From the NCBI RefSeq assembly GCF_049723905.1, contig NZ_JBJKFD010000001.1, forward strand, positions 2,170,001 to 2,234,000: a DNA stretch of 64,000 nucleotides, given 5' to 3'. The stretch is from G963665185 sp049723905. GTDB lineage: Bacteria > Desulfobacterota > Desulfovibrionia > Desulfovibrionales > Desulfovibrionaceae. A program made the translations under genes and the position numbers. Positions within the stretch are counted from its first letter, which is position 1, and the number at the start of each line of letters is the position of its first letter. The notes beneath the pieces are model-generated. The model searched no databases, was not told where the DNA came from, and saw only the letters and a list, made by a program, of their open reading frames with translations. Shown here one piece after another: positions 9,217-17,518 of this stretch.

Positions 9217-10449
9217 ATGAAACATCTGGACGCAACGTTCGTACGGCAGCAATTCCCCGCCTTTTCCGAAGAATCGCTCAAGGGCACCGTGTTTATGGAA
9301 AACGCTGGCGGTTCCTACATGTGCCGCCAGGTCATGGACCGGCTGAATACCTTTTATCATCAGTGCAAGGTGCAGCCCTACTACCCCAACCCGGTCTCCA
9401 TGAAGGCCGGGGACATGATGGACGAGGCTTACGGCGCACTGGCAAAATGGATGAACGTGAATGCGGACGATGTCTATTTCGGCCCGTCCACGTCGCAGAA
9501 CACCTATGTTCTCTCCAAGGCGGTGCTGGGCTGGCTGCAACCCGGCGACGAGGTCATCGTCACCAATCAGGACCACGAGGCCAACAGCGGTGCGTGGCGG
9601 CGGCTGGAAAGCCAGGGTATGGTGGTGAAACAGTGGTCCATCGACCCCGAAACCGGTTCCCTGGACGTGGCCGATCTGGAACGGCTGATAACCCCCAAGA
9701 CCAAGCTGCTGACCTTTCCGCACTGCTCCAACATTCTGGGCGAGATCAACCCGGTGGCGGCGTTCTGCAAGGTAGCCAAGGACCACGGCGTGCGCACCGT
9801 GGTGGACGGCGTATCCTTTGCCGGACACGGCCTGCCCGACGTCCCGGCCCTGGGTGCCGATATCTATCTTTTCTCGCTGTACAAGGTGTACGGCCCACAC
9901 CAGGGCGTGATGGTCATTGCCCCGGACATGGTGCCCAACCTGCGCAACCAGGGGCACTACTTTCACGAAGAAGTGCGGGTGAAACGGCTGATGCCTTCAG
10001 GACCGGACCATGCGCAGATAGCCTCCATCAAGGGCGTAAGCGACTACTTCGACGCCCTGCTAACGCACCACGAATACGACGGCCCGAACTCGGACCAGGA
10101 AAAGGCCAAGGCAGTCCGCACACTCCTGAAGGAAGGCGAACGCCCGGCCCTGAGCGCACTGCTGGACTACATTGCAGGCAAGGACGGGCTGCGCCTGGTC
10201 GGCCCGGCAGAACTGGCACACCGCAACCCCACGGTGTCGGTGGTGCCTGCGGGTAAGACACCTTGGGAACTGGCTGAACGGCTGGGCGAAAAAGGCATTT
10301 TGTGCGGCGCGGGCCACTTCTACTCGGTGCGGCTTATCAAGGCGCTGGGTATTGATCCCGACCTGGGCGTGCTGCGCTTTTCCCTGGTGCACTACACGTC
10401 GGGGAAGGACGTGCAGCGGCTTGCCACGGAGCTGGATAAGTTGTTGTAG
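9217..10449 (+). CDS. Cysteine-desulfurase-like class V aminotransferase (VC1184-type)
   Basis: 410 residues. Fold type I PLP enzyme of the class V group: FMENAGGSYMCRQVMD near the start, the phosphate-binding GPSTSQNTYVL segment, and the PLP lysine Lys223 in FSLYKVYGPH. The subgroup resembles SufS/NifS but is usually annotated as cysteine-desulfurase-like with unknown substrate. No iron-sulfur assembly genes are near. ATG 9217 has GAGGAA 8 bp upstream; an earlier ATG at 9202 overlaps the stop of the alcohol dehydrogenase. The pair probably forms a two-gene operon acting on an amino-acid-derived substrate, in keeping with the Lrp-type neighbour (inference). Confidence 0.85.
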   Translation: MKHLDATFVRQQFPAFSEESLKGTVFMENAGGSYMCRQVMDRLNTFYHQCKVQPYYPNPVSMKAGDMMDEAYGALAKWMNVNADDVYFGPSTSQNTYVLSKAVLGWLQPGDEVIVTNQDHEANSGAWRRLESQGMVVKQWSIDPETGSLDVADLERLITPKTKLLTFPHCSNILGEINPVAAFCKVAKDHGVRTVVDGVSFAGHGLPDVPALGADIYLFSLYKVYGPHQGVMVIAPDMVPNLRNQGHYFHEEVRVKRLMPSGPDHAQIASIKGVSDYFDALLTHHEYDGPNSDQEKAKAVRTLLKEGERPALSALLDYIAGKDGLRLVGPAELAHRNPTVSVVPAGKTPWELAERLGEKGILCGAGHFYSVRLIKALGIDPDLGVLRFSLVHYTSGKDVQRLATELDKLL

Positions 10450-10556
10450 GGGGGGAGGCGGCAAGAGTGCACTTGAATGGGGTTCAAGGGGGGGGCGATA
10501 TTTTGAATATTTTTCACTCTTCGCAGCAATTCTACAACGCATACTCATGGAACTTC

Positions 10557-10649
10557 GCCCCTGACCTTGGCTGCCCAAATCTGTAACCATCCTGCATCGC
10601 AGCCCGGCAGGGGCTTCTGTTTTCCCTGTTGCGCCTCCGGCGAGTTCGC
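10557..10649 (-). repeat. Conserved trailer with hairpin after variable gene 1
   Basis: This DNA after the stop codon of the stand-alone FGE-like gene is repeated after the large VWA-FGE gene at 11688-11780 with only about a dozen differences. It contains an imperfect hairpin whose arms are GCCCCTG...GGCTGC and GCAGCC...CAGGGGC (10557-10614 on the plus strand) without a U-tract. In DGR loci the variable repeat is followed by a homing-initiation sequence and often a cruciform; this is a candidate for that element. A simple terminator is the alternative. The 100 bp towards 10450 show nothing further. Confidence 0.5.
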
Positions 10650-11462
10650 TTAACGACCTAGAGAAAAACGAAAGCCAGTGATGACGTAGCGGAAGCCTGG
10701 ATCGAACCTGCCGCGGTAGGCAGAACGAACGCTCCCGCCGTAGCGGATCCAGCACCCCCCACGAATCAAACGATTCTCGCCAGAATCTGCCCCAAAAGGG
10801 TCAACAACTGAAGACGTGGGATACTCACCATACCAATCCTGACACCATTCCCATACATTGCCATGCATCTGGTACAGCCCCCATTGGTTACACTCGAGCG
10901 CCTTTACCGGAACCGTTTTTTTTCGGAACCTTCCCTCTTGCCCGTCAGCATACGGGCGGGTTCCATCGTAGTTGACTTGTGCCGGTGTGATATTTTCCCC
11001 AAATGAAAAAGGGGTTTCCGTCCCTGCACGGCAGGCGTATTCCCATTGTGCTTCGGTCGGTAGTGTAAGGCGTATGTCAGGAAGCAATGCACTCACCTTT
11101 TGACAAAAATTTTGGCAATTCTGCCAACTCACACTATCAACGGGCAATTCCGGTTCCCCGGAGAACTTACTCGGATTATTCTCCATCACTGCTTCCCATA
11201 GCTCCTGAGTACAAGCGGTATCGGCGAGCCAAAAGCCATGTGTAAGTGTCACCTCATGTTGCGTTTCGTCATCTTTGCGATCAAACTCTGATTCGGGAGA
11301 GCCCATCAAAAATTTGCCAGGCGGGATCCAACGCATGCGTTGAGTAACATCATTTATGATGATATCGGCATGCACGCCGTAACAGTCCATCCCCCAAGCA
11401 CTCGCCCATTGTGGTGGAAAAGGGGAAGGAGGAATGCCGTTGTCCAGCCATTCAAAAGTCAT
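10650..11462 (-). CDS. FGE/SUMF1-domain protein with a DGR-like variable C-terminus
   Basis: 270 residues. A short lead (1-42) precedes a formylglycine-generating-enzyme-like domain (43-270) with the family marks MRWIPPGKFLMGS, LPTEAQWEYACRAGT, GNVWEWCQDWYG, RGGCW and the terminal GFRFSLGR. It is about 75-80% identical to the C-terminal domain of the 955-residue neighbour. Residues 227-261 are hypervariable between the two. Such FGE-like C-type-lectin folds serve as ligand-binding targets of diversity-generating retroelements, whereas true FGE needs two catalytic cysteines that I do not see. There is no signal peptide. AGGA precedes the ATG. It follows the VWA gene by 318 bp and is probably its paralogous accessory sensor. 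Confidence 0.88.
   Translation of the reverse strand: MTFEWLDNGIPPSPFPPQWASAWGMDCYGVHADIIINDVTQRMRWIPPGKFLMGSPESEFDRKDDETQHEVTLTHGFWLADTACTQELWEAVMENNPSKFSGEPELPVDSVSWQNCQNFCQKVSALLPDIRLTLPTEAQWEYACRAGTETPFSFGENITPAQVNYDGTRPYADGQEGRFRKKTVPVKALECNQWGLYQMHGNVWEWCQDWYGEYPTSSVVDPFGADSGENRLIRGGCWIRYGGSVRSAYRGRFDPGFRYVITGFRFSLGR
10681..10782 (-). other. Candidate DGR variable repeat 1 (VR1)
   Basis: Compared with VR2 (offset exactly 1131 bp), this 102-bp patch has 22 differences, while the 49 bp on its 3' side have one and the 133 bp on its 5' side have four. Twenty of the 22 fall at codon positions 1 or 2 and change 17 of 35 residues; 16 are transversions. Most varied codons keep C at position 3 (CGC/CTC, AGC/CAC, GGC/CTC, TAC/GAC, GTC/CAC, ATC/AAC), as expected when AAC codons in a template are mutated at adenine. 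Confidence 0.75.
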
Positions 11463-11687
11463 TACAAAATCCTATGTGTTGCAATTCGGCGCGTTGGGCT
11501 GGACACAACAACATGCTTGTCCACAGCTACCACACGATTCTGGGAACAAAATACATTCAGTTCCCCAAATCATGTGCTGGCAGCCTCAGAATCACCGACT
11601 GGCACTGTAAAAAAAGCATATTTCATATTGCCCCAAGCAATCTTATCGTCGTGTAATCTCCCAAACCCGTTCCAGCCTTGCTGTCCC
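11463..11687. other. Spacer between the two FGE-like genes, no gene seen
   Basis: This stretch is not similar to the sequence after gene 1. No open frame with a ribosome binding site, no template repeat and no promoter of good quality is visible. Gene 1 could be read from upstream transcription or from a promoter here. Confidence 0.4.
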
Positions 11688-11780
11688 GCCCCTGACCTTG
11701 GCTGCCCAACGCTGTAGCCATCCCGCATCGCAGCCTGGCAGGGGCTTCTACCTTCCCTGTTGCGCCTCCGGCGAGTTCGC
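11688..11780 (-). repeat. Conserved trailer with hairpin after variable gene 2
   Basis: Second copy of the trailer at 10557-10649. The hairpin arms GCCCCTG/GGCTGC and GCAGCC/CAGGGGC are kept (11688-11745), while the loop differs by several transitions and transversions. Unlike the variable patch, differences here are not restricted to one base type, so they look like ordinary drift. Confidence 0.5.
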
Positions 11781-14648
11781 TTAACGACCCAGAGAAAAAC
11801 GAAAGCCAGTGTTGTGGTCGCGGTAGCCCGGAACGACCCTGAGGCGGCAGGCAGAACGAACGTGCCTGCCGTTGAGGATCCAGCTCCCCCCACGAAGCAC
11901 ACGATCCCCGCCCGAATCTGCCCCAGAAGGGTCAACAACTGAAGACGTAGGATACTCACCATACCAATCCTGACACCATTCCCATACATTGCCATGCATC
12001 TGATACAGCCCCCATTGGTTGCACTCGAGCGCCTTTACCGGAACCGTATTTCCCCGATATAATCCCTTTTGCCCGCCAGCGTACGGGGAGGTTCCAGCGT
12101 AGTTGACTTGTTCCGGTGTAATGTTCTCCCCAAATGAAAATGGTGTTTCAGTTCCTGCACGGCAGGCGTATTCCCATTGGGCTTCGGTCGGTAGTGTAAG
12201 ACGTATGTTTGGAAGCAATGCATTCACCTTTTGACAAAAATCTTGGCAATCCTTCCAACTCACTTTTTCAACGGGCAATTCCGGCTCTCCGGAGAACTTA
12301 CTCGGATTATTCTCCATCACAGCTTCCCACAGTTCCTGAGTGCAGGTGGCATCTGCCAACCAAAATCCGCGTGTAAGTGTCACCCCATGTTGCGTTTCAT
12401 CATCGTCACGCTCAGGTTCAGACTCCGGGGACCCCATTAGAAACGTTCCCGGATGTATCCAACGCATGCGTTGAATTATCCCCTTAATACGCAGGTCGGC
12501 ATACAGACCGTATTGGTCTATCCCTTCGGCAACCGCCCAGGAAACATCCGGGAGTTTTTTGCCGCTGAATTTTTCCAGCTGGCTTATATTCACCCAGCGA
12601 GCATGCTCTTGAGAACTAACCAAGCCAAAATACTCATCGTAATCACCGACAGGCCGCACTTCATCGTAAGAGGGGCTTAATCCCCATCTCAAAAGCCCCA
12701 AGGCCTCCGGCACTTCGCCGGTCTGCTCCAGATATATTCTTTTAAGGTCCGAAGGCAGAACCCACTTTATCTTTGAATCGTTCAAAGGAAGTGTCGCATA
12801 CAACCCCTTGGCATTTTGCACGATGGAATCGGCCCATTTGGGCTTTTGCATGGAGCCCAACGTGAGAGACTCCTCGGAAGATACAATGGAAATTGTTTCC
12901 TGCCTTGGAAGCGAAATGGAAAAGCCATTGGACAACGTGTAGCTGGCATGTTGCTTTGGAAGAACCACCTCGACGATCCTTTTGGCAGGCAACACTCCGA
13001 ATGGACAGCCTCTGTCGAAATTTCCCAGCTCTTTAAAAAGGAGCTTCTCCCCTTCCTGCACCAGAATCCAATCTTTTGCCTGGCTTGGGGCAGATTCCTC
13101 AAGTGCTTCAATGTCGTCATCAGACACGAGAGGAGGAATTTTATGGCTTTGGGCGGAACGCAACTCCTCTGCAAAAGCGGCTGCCACCACCTTTTTCAAC
13201 GGTTTCGCCCAGGGTGTCTCCCTTTTAAGTTCCGAAAGCTGCCTGTGGCCCATACGCCGAACCCAGGCCTTGAGCATCCCAGGCTCAACAACCTCCTCGC
13301 TACGTTCACCAAGCCATTGCAGATACTGCAAAACATCTTGGGGTACAGGCAAATTAGGATTGTCCGAAAGGCGTAATGTATACTGCGTAAGACGCTCTTC
13401 CAATTGGACTTCTGCCGGAAGCCCGGAATGGTACAAATTTATCAGTTTGTCGGCTGCCTTACGCAAACACTTGGGGAGTGTGGCAAATTTTTTGCGCAGG
13501 GTTTCATGGGAATTCTCGCCCGATGTTTTGAAAGAAAAAGCCAAAGGATTAGGCTCAACATCAACATGATTCCAAGCCATCCCTTCTGTTCCAACATCGG
13601 CCTCTGGGAGCAAACGCCTCACTGCACGCAGAAGTTGAGGTTCGACCCGCACGGCAGGGGAACATAACGCCAGCAAAGACTCTGAAGGCGTGCTGTCCCC
13701 GGCATCGGCCGGGACCATGGACGGATTTGCTCCGGAGGAAGTAAAACGCACTGGAGCATGATCATCGAGACAGACCACACGAAATAAATTGGCGATATTT
13801 TTCTGCACCAAACGCTGGGGAACAGGGCTTATAATTGCAGGCTTGCATCCACGACGGGAAAAAAGTCTCCCGAATTCTTCCCATTGTTCGCGCATCTCGC
13901 GTGTACTGTACACGCCACAATCAGAGAAAATCAGACATGGCAATTCTACAGGAAATGAGGAGAAGGGCACGTACTCTCCAGTCCGCAGATCGAACGTTCC
14001 ATTCAGCGGTCCAAACTCGGCACAGGAAACTGTAAGGCTGTTCTTCCCTACGTGGCGCATAATCCCCTGAATAATCATATAAAAATCGTCCCAAAACGGG
14101 ATCAGCGGATCAGAGCAGTCAACCAATATGTGAAGACGTGCACTCCACGCCTTCCGCTTTTTTCTCGGGATATCCACAAGATGCTCGCCCCTGGACAGCA
14201 ACCGTACCGCTTCTGCTTCATCCGGCTGCCTGGAATAGAGATGGCCTGCTACAATATCGCGCAGCAACGGCCATAAACGCACCCACGGCACAAGCGGGGA
14301 AAACTCGGGGACAGGGCCTTTCATGTCCGGCAAGTGGGTAGGCACCGCAGGAGGCATTTCTTCTGGAGGGATGTCTCCAGGCTTGTCCGAAGAAAAACGT
14401 TCACGCTTCACGATGTGCCAGAACCAGGGCGACTGAAGTTCTGGAGTCTGTTTCTCGGCAGTCTCCTGCTCTTCGGGCGTGTCAGGAAGGCGAGGCGGTT
14501 CTTCTACGATCGCCTCCGTTGGAGTGTAGTCATACCCCAAAAAAGACGCGATCTGCTCCGGTGGATGGTTCGGAAAAAGAGTCAGCAGCCTCACAAGGTC
14601 TGCACGGCCCACTGCCCCTTTTCTCGCGTTGCGCTTCCCCACAGCCAT
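11781..14648 (-). CDS. VWA-domain protein fused to a variable FGE/SUMF1 sensor domain
   Basis: 955 residues. Parts in order: a small N-terminal region (1-45); an acidic proline-rich linker (46-115); a VWA-like domain from about 170 with a degenerate metal site Asp177-Cys-Ser179-Asp-Pro in LHILVDCSDP; a long middle part (about 330-700) that I do not recognise; and an FGE-like C-type-lectin domain (728-955). Residues 912-946 form the hypervariable patch. The ATG overlaps the TAA of the MoxR-type gene (TAATG), so translation is coupled. MoxR ATPases typically work with VWA partners. The fusion suggests that ligand sensing by the variable tip drives the ATPase (inference). Confidence 0.85.
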   Translation of the reverse strand: MAVGKRNARKGAVGRADLVRLLTLFPNHPPEQIASFLGYDYTPTEAIVEEPPRLPDTPEEQETAEKQTPELQSPWFWHIVKRERFSSDKPGDIPPEEMPPAVPTHLPDMKGPVPEFSPLVPWVRLWPLLRDIVAGHLYSRQPDEAEAVRLLSRGEHLVDIPRKKRKAWSARLHILVDCSDPLIPFWDDFYMIIQGIMRHVGKNSLTVSCAEFGPLNGTFDLRTGEYVPFSSFPVELPCLIFSDCGVYSTREMREQWEEFGRLFSRRGCKPAIISPVPQRLVQKNIANLFRVVCLDDHAPVRFTSSGANPSMVPADAGDSTPSESLLALCSPAVRVEPQLLRAVRRLLPEADVGTEGMAWNHVDVEPNPLAFSFKTSGENSHETLRKKFATLPKCLRKAADKLINLYHSGLPAEVQLEERLTQYTLRLSDNPNLPVPQDVLQYLQWLGERSEEVVEPGMLKAWVRRMGHRQLSELKRETPWAKPLKKVVAAAFAEELRSAQSHKIPPLVSDDDIEALEESAPSQAKDWILVQEGEKLLFKELGNFDRGCPFGVLPAKRIVEVVLPKQHASYTLSNGFSISLPRQETISIVSSEESLTLGSMQKPKWADSIVQNAKGLYATLPLNDSKIKWVLPSDLKRIYLEQTGEVPEALGLLRWGLSPSYDEVRPVGDYDEYFGLVSSQEHARWVNISQLEKFSGKKLPDVSWAVAEGIDQYGLYADLRIKGIIQRMRWIHPGTFLMGSPESEPERDDDETQHGVTLTRGFWLADATCTQELWEAVMENNPSKFSGEPELPVEKVSWKDCQDFCQKVNALLPNIRLTLPTEAQWEYACRAGTETPFSFGENITPEQVNYAGTSPYAGGQKGLYRGNTVPVKALECNQWGLYQMHGNVWEWCQDWYGEYPTSSVVDPSGADSGGDRVLRGGSWILNGRHVRSACRLRVVPGYRDHNTGFRFSLGR
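11812..11913 (-). other. Candidate DGR variable repeat 2 (VR2)
   Basis: Partner of VR1 in the 3' end of the VWA-FGE gene. It codes for residues 912-946. The scaffold residues RGG, W, VRSA, P, R and TGFRF are unchanged, while the residues between them vary. Constant flanks on both sides allow exact alignment without gaps. Confidence 0.75.
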
Positions 14649-15658
14649 TACACATTCCGAGCGTTTTTCTTCAACGCAAAGGAGCTGATTTTTTTCAGCA
14701 GATCCTCGTCAGACAGCTTAGGCAAATTCTGGCGCATGTGTTCAAAGGCATAGGCAAAATCGAGGTACTCTCCCAACCCAGGACAGTGAATACCGTTTTT
14801 TTCCCTGCGTTCCTTAAGAAGAAGTTTGGCTATCTTTACAAGTATGTCGGAGGAAACAGATAAACCATGTTTTTCGGCACGCGCCAAAAGCCACTCAGGG
14901 GCGTCCTCATCTTTCGGGAATTCCATATTCAAAACAAAGCAACGCCGCAGAAAAGCAGCGGGAAGTTCACGGTCTTCATTGGTAGTGATAACGACCAACG
15001 GTTTGGAAGCGTTGCAGGACTGCCCCGCCCCCCCAGCACGACACACAGGCTCGGCAAAATGCGGAACCGCGAATTCATTTTCAGCAAAAGCTTCCAACAA
15101 GGAGTTGGGAACGTCGGAATCTGCCTTGTCTATTTCGTCAATAAGGAGCACCCAGCCGTTCTTGCCGTTTTCTGAGGTAGTTTCATTGCCGGAAGTGTTT
15201 TTCTTGGGAAGGCCTGTGTGCTCATCAAGCTGTGCAGCAATTATGTCCTTCATATCATCAAAACTCGGACAACAACTCCCCGGACAAATGGAATGCTGCG
15301 CTTTTGCCCACTCCGGCTGAAACACCCACCATAAGGCCCCCGGCGCAATGTAATCTCTTTTGTCCAGAGTTATCTTGTTGCCACCTGCGGTACATTTTAA
15401 TTGAGCATCCGCTAGCCGCTTCACTCCGTCAAACTGCCATAGCAGGTCGTTTGGCTCGGTGCGTGCCGTCACAACCTCAGAAACAAAATAGCGGCCCAAC
15501 CTTTCTGCCGCCGCCCTGGCAAGAGTGCTTTTTCCTATCCCAGGCTCTCCCCGGACCAAAAGCGGACGCCCAACTTCAATAGCCGCCTGAATGGCAAAGA
15601 GATGGTCGGCCTCCCAGTAGTAACACTGTGAGGCTGAATTTGTGCTGGTGTGTGTCAT
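14648..15658 (-). CDS. MoxR-type AAA+ ATPase of the VWA/FGE module
   Basis: 336 residues. AAA+ ATPase with Walker A GEPGIGKST (37-45), Walker B LLIDEIDKAD (171-180), a sensor-1 segment VVITTNEDRELP and an arginine motif FLRRCF. An insert at about 120-168 contains a Cys-rich SICPGSCCPSFDD run and an Asn/Ser/Thr-rich loop. MoxR ATPases remodel or activate partner proteins, usually with VWA proteins. ATG 15658 is chosen over an upstream in-frame ATG at 15682: it overlaps the TAA of the 482-residue gene (TAATG) and follows GGAG. The C-terminal end is likewise TAATG-coupled to the VWA gene, so the three are one operon. Confidence 0.9.
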   Translation of the reverse strand: MTHTSTNSASQCYYWEADHLFAIQAAIEVGRPLLVRGEPGIGKSTLARAAAERLGRYFVSEVVTARTEPNDLLWQFDGVKRLADAQLKCTAGGNKITLDKRDYIAPGALWWVFQPEWAKAQHSICPGSCCPSFDDMKDIIAAQLDEHTGLPKKNTSGNETTSENGKNGWVLLIDEIDKADSDVPNSLLEAFAENEFAVPHFAEPVCRAGGAGQSCNASKPLVVITTNEDRELPAAFLRRCFVLNMEFPKDEDAPEWLLARAEKHGLSVSSDILVKIAKLLLKERREKNGIHCPGLGEYLDFAYAFEHMRQNLPKLSDEDLLKKISSFALKKNARNV

Positions 15659-17106
15659 TATTGATTCTCCAAAATAATCCAATCTCGTTTTATGTTTTCT
15701 ATGTTATCAATTTTTACTGCATCTTTTTGTTCACTGACAACAGCGAATCGTAAAGAATGAAACTTAGTTGCAAATCCAGTCATTACAGTGCTTACTTCTC
15801 TGTTATCATCAAACACAAGATAATAAAATATTTTGAAATTATTCGTTATAGCTCTCATATCTAGAGTTTCATTTACATACGCATCATCAAGGGCACGCCA
15901 AAGATCATTCCCTTTTGTTAACTCTTTTTTTAAAAGTACGTCATACTCAGATATCATATTATCAACAAACGCCCCTGTTTCTGGTAAATTAATAAATTTA
16001 TTTCTTTCTTTTGGAGAAACAATGCGGAAACCTTGACTATCAACCCTAGGAGCTTCGCCATGAACGACAGAAACAACAATGCCAATTTCATCTTTATTGG
16101 TATGATGACACAACACACAGTCAGAGCCTTCCACTTTAAAAACGGATTGTGATTTAATATGAATATTATCTCCATTTGAAATTAACTTCCAAAGGAAAAG
16201 ATCACTTTTTAACTTCAATTCATCGAAAGATTTATCATCTCCCTCTTTAAAAGCTTTAAACATATCGTCTAAAAGCGATCTAAACTCAATGTAAGACAAT
16301 TTAAAAAAATAAGAATAGGCAGCTTTACGATATTCAGTAATATCATCTTCTTCATAATCGATATTCTCTTTGATAATTTTTGACGCATATGCACGAACAA
16401 AGTCACTGTCTGAATCCAAAATATTGTTTACAATATTCCAAAGACATTTATCCTTAAGCGATTTTATAGCATGTGCTTCAAAGACTTTTCTTACTTTATT
16501 TTCAAGTTCATTTTCATCTTGACTTTTTAGATGAAGAAAGGCGTTATCAAAGTCACGAGTCCCGCATATTTCATTAATAAATATCGACACTTCTTCTCTT
16601 AAACATTGTACATCATTATGAATTTTTTGCTCCTGAGCCATCATTAATGAAAATTTACTTTTCTCTGAAAGCAAAAACAATATAGTGAAATACCCAGTAC
16701 ATGCTTCTAAAAAACTAACATATGCTCTTTTCCTATCACCTGTCATTTCCATAAAACTTTGCAGATTGGATTCAAATTTTTCAACTTTATTCATTTGAGT
16801 GTTTCCCTGAAAGGCCAGAATACAATCTAACAAATAGTCATTTGAACAGGCTTGCAGCCATTCAAAGTATACTTCTCTTGTAATATTTTCTCCTATAAAT
16901 ATATTCTGAACTAGTGATGACGCGGTCTTTTCCATTCTATTTTCTTTATTACACAAAAAATTTTTTTGGGACTCAATCACCGCAACTGCGGCAGGAGAAT
17001 ACTTTCCTTTTTTATTCTTAGAAATGTCTTTCAATAAAAATTTGAATTGTAACAGTGGTTTGAATGCACTACAAATTCGTTTTCCTATAGGCAACAAGTC
17101 TTCCAT
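15658..17106 (-). CDS. Unrecognised AT-rich protein, first gene of the MoxR-VWA operon
   Basis: 482 residues, no family recognised. It looks mostly alpha-helical in its first 330 residues and more strand-rich towards the end (VLCHHTNKDEIGIVVSVVHG, then a region ending RDWIILENQ). There is no signal peptide; one hydrophobic stretch (GYFTILFLLSEKSKF) is too short and charged for a sure membrane segment. The gene is strikingly AT-rich compared with its neighbours, suggesting later acquisition. Its stop overlaps the MoxR start. The first slot of such operons could hold an effector or adaptor; that is inference. GGGGGTGA lies just before the ATG. Confidence 0.8.
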   Translation of the reverse strand: MEDLLPIGKRICSAFKPLLQFKFLLKDISKNKKGKYSPAAVAVIESQKNFLCNKENRMEKTASSLVQNIFIGENITREVYFEWLQACSNDYLLDCILAFQGNTQMNKVEKFESNLQSFMEMTGDRKRAYVSFLEACTGYFTILFLLSEKSKFSLMMAQEQKIHNDVQCLREEVSIFINEICGTRDFDNAFLHLKSQDENELENKVRKVFEAHAIKSLKDKCLWNIVNNILDSDSDFVRAYASKIIKENIDYEEDDITEYRKAAYSYFFKLSYIEFRSLLDDMFKAFKEGDDKSFDELKLKSDLFLWKLISNGDNIHIKSQSVFKVEGSDCVLCHHTNKDEIGIVVSVVHGEAPRVDSQGFRIVSPKERNKFINLPETGAFVDNMISEYDVLLKKELTKGNDLWRALDDAYVNETLDMRAITNNFKIFYYLVFDDNREVSTVMTGFATKFHSLRFAVVSEQKDAVKIDNIENIKRDWIILENQ

Positions 17107-17173
17107 TAATTCACCCCCGCTTATAGCCTTATTTTTTTTAAAAGCTCATACTCAAGGTAATAATACATAATAT

Positions 17174-17518
17174 TTATAAATGTAAATCATTCTGAACCTG
17201 CACCGCAATATGTCGTAATGGATCATGGTTTGCGAGTTCGTTTTCAACAACATACAAAACGGGCACCCTAATACTCGAAAGAACGATCAAATAACCATCA
17301 GGAATATTGCGGACTCTTCCCTTTGCACCGATCTTTTTGCAGTCGAGATAGATTCTCCTTGGGCCGAACAAATCAGCCTCGACCTTCAAAATCGACTTTT
17401 CCAGTTCCGCCTCGGTTTCAAATCCAAATTGAAAAAATGCTTGCCAGAAGTTCAAAACATTATCCGCCCCTCTCGTTGATTGCGTGAAATTTAAATAATA
17501 CCTTCTAGCTCTGTCCAC
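17174..17518 (-). CDS. Possible PD-(D/E)XK-type nuclease fragment
   Basis: 114 residues. The end contains an arrangement typical of restriction-endonuclease-like proteins: an Ile-Pro-Asp-Gly strand (RNIPDGYLIVLSS) followed by VLYVVENELANHDPLRHIA, recalling the PD...ExE core. The product stops soon after this core, shorter than a full nuclease, so it may be a truncated remnant. It lies upstream of the 482-residue gene on the same strand, separated by 67 bp. I see no strong ribosome binding site. Function is unproven; it could equally be a small accessory protein of the island. Confidence 0.4.
   Translation of the reverse strand: MDRARRYYLNFTQSTRGADNVLNFWQAFFQFGFETEAELEKSILKVEADLFGPRRIYLDCKKIGAKGRVRNIPDGYLIVLSSIRVPVLYVVENELANHDPLRHIAVQVQNDLHL

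Noticed and set aside
10557..11745. Signal-recognition-particle RNA, suggested by GCAGCCAAGG in the trailer hairpins
   Set aside because: The GGAA-type tetraloop and the conserved helix around it are missing, and two copies follow variable genes; the match is chance.
11570..11995. 141-codon frame as a DGR accessory (Avd-like) gene
   Set aside because: Most of it is another reading frame of the VWA-FGE gene and its trailer; the free part has no ribosome binding site and no Avd-like helical character.
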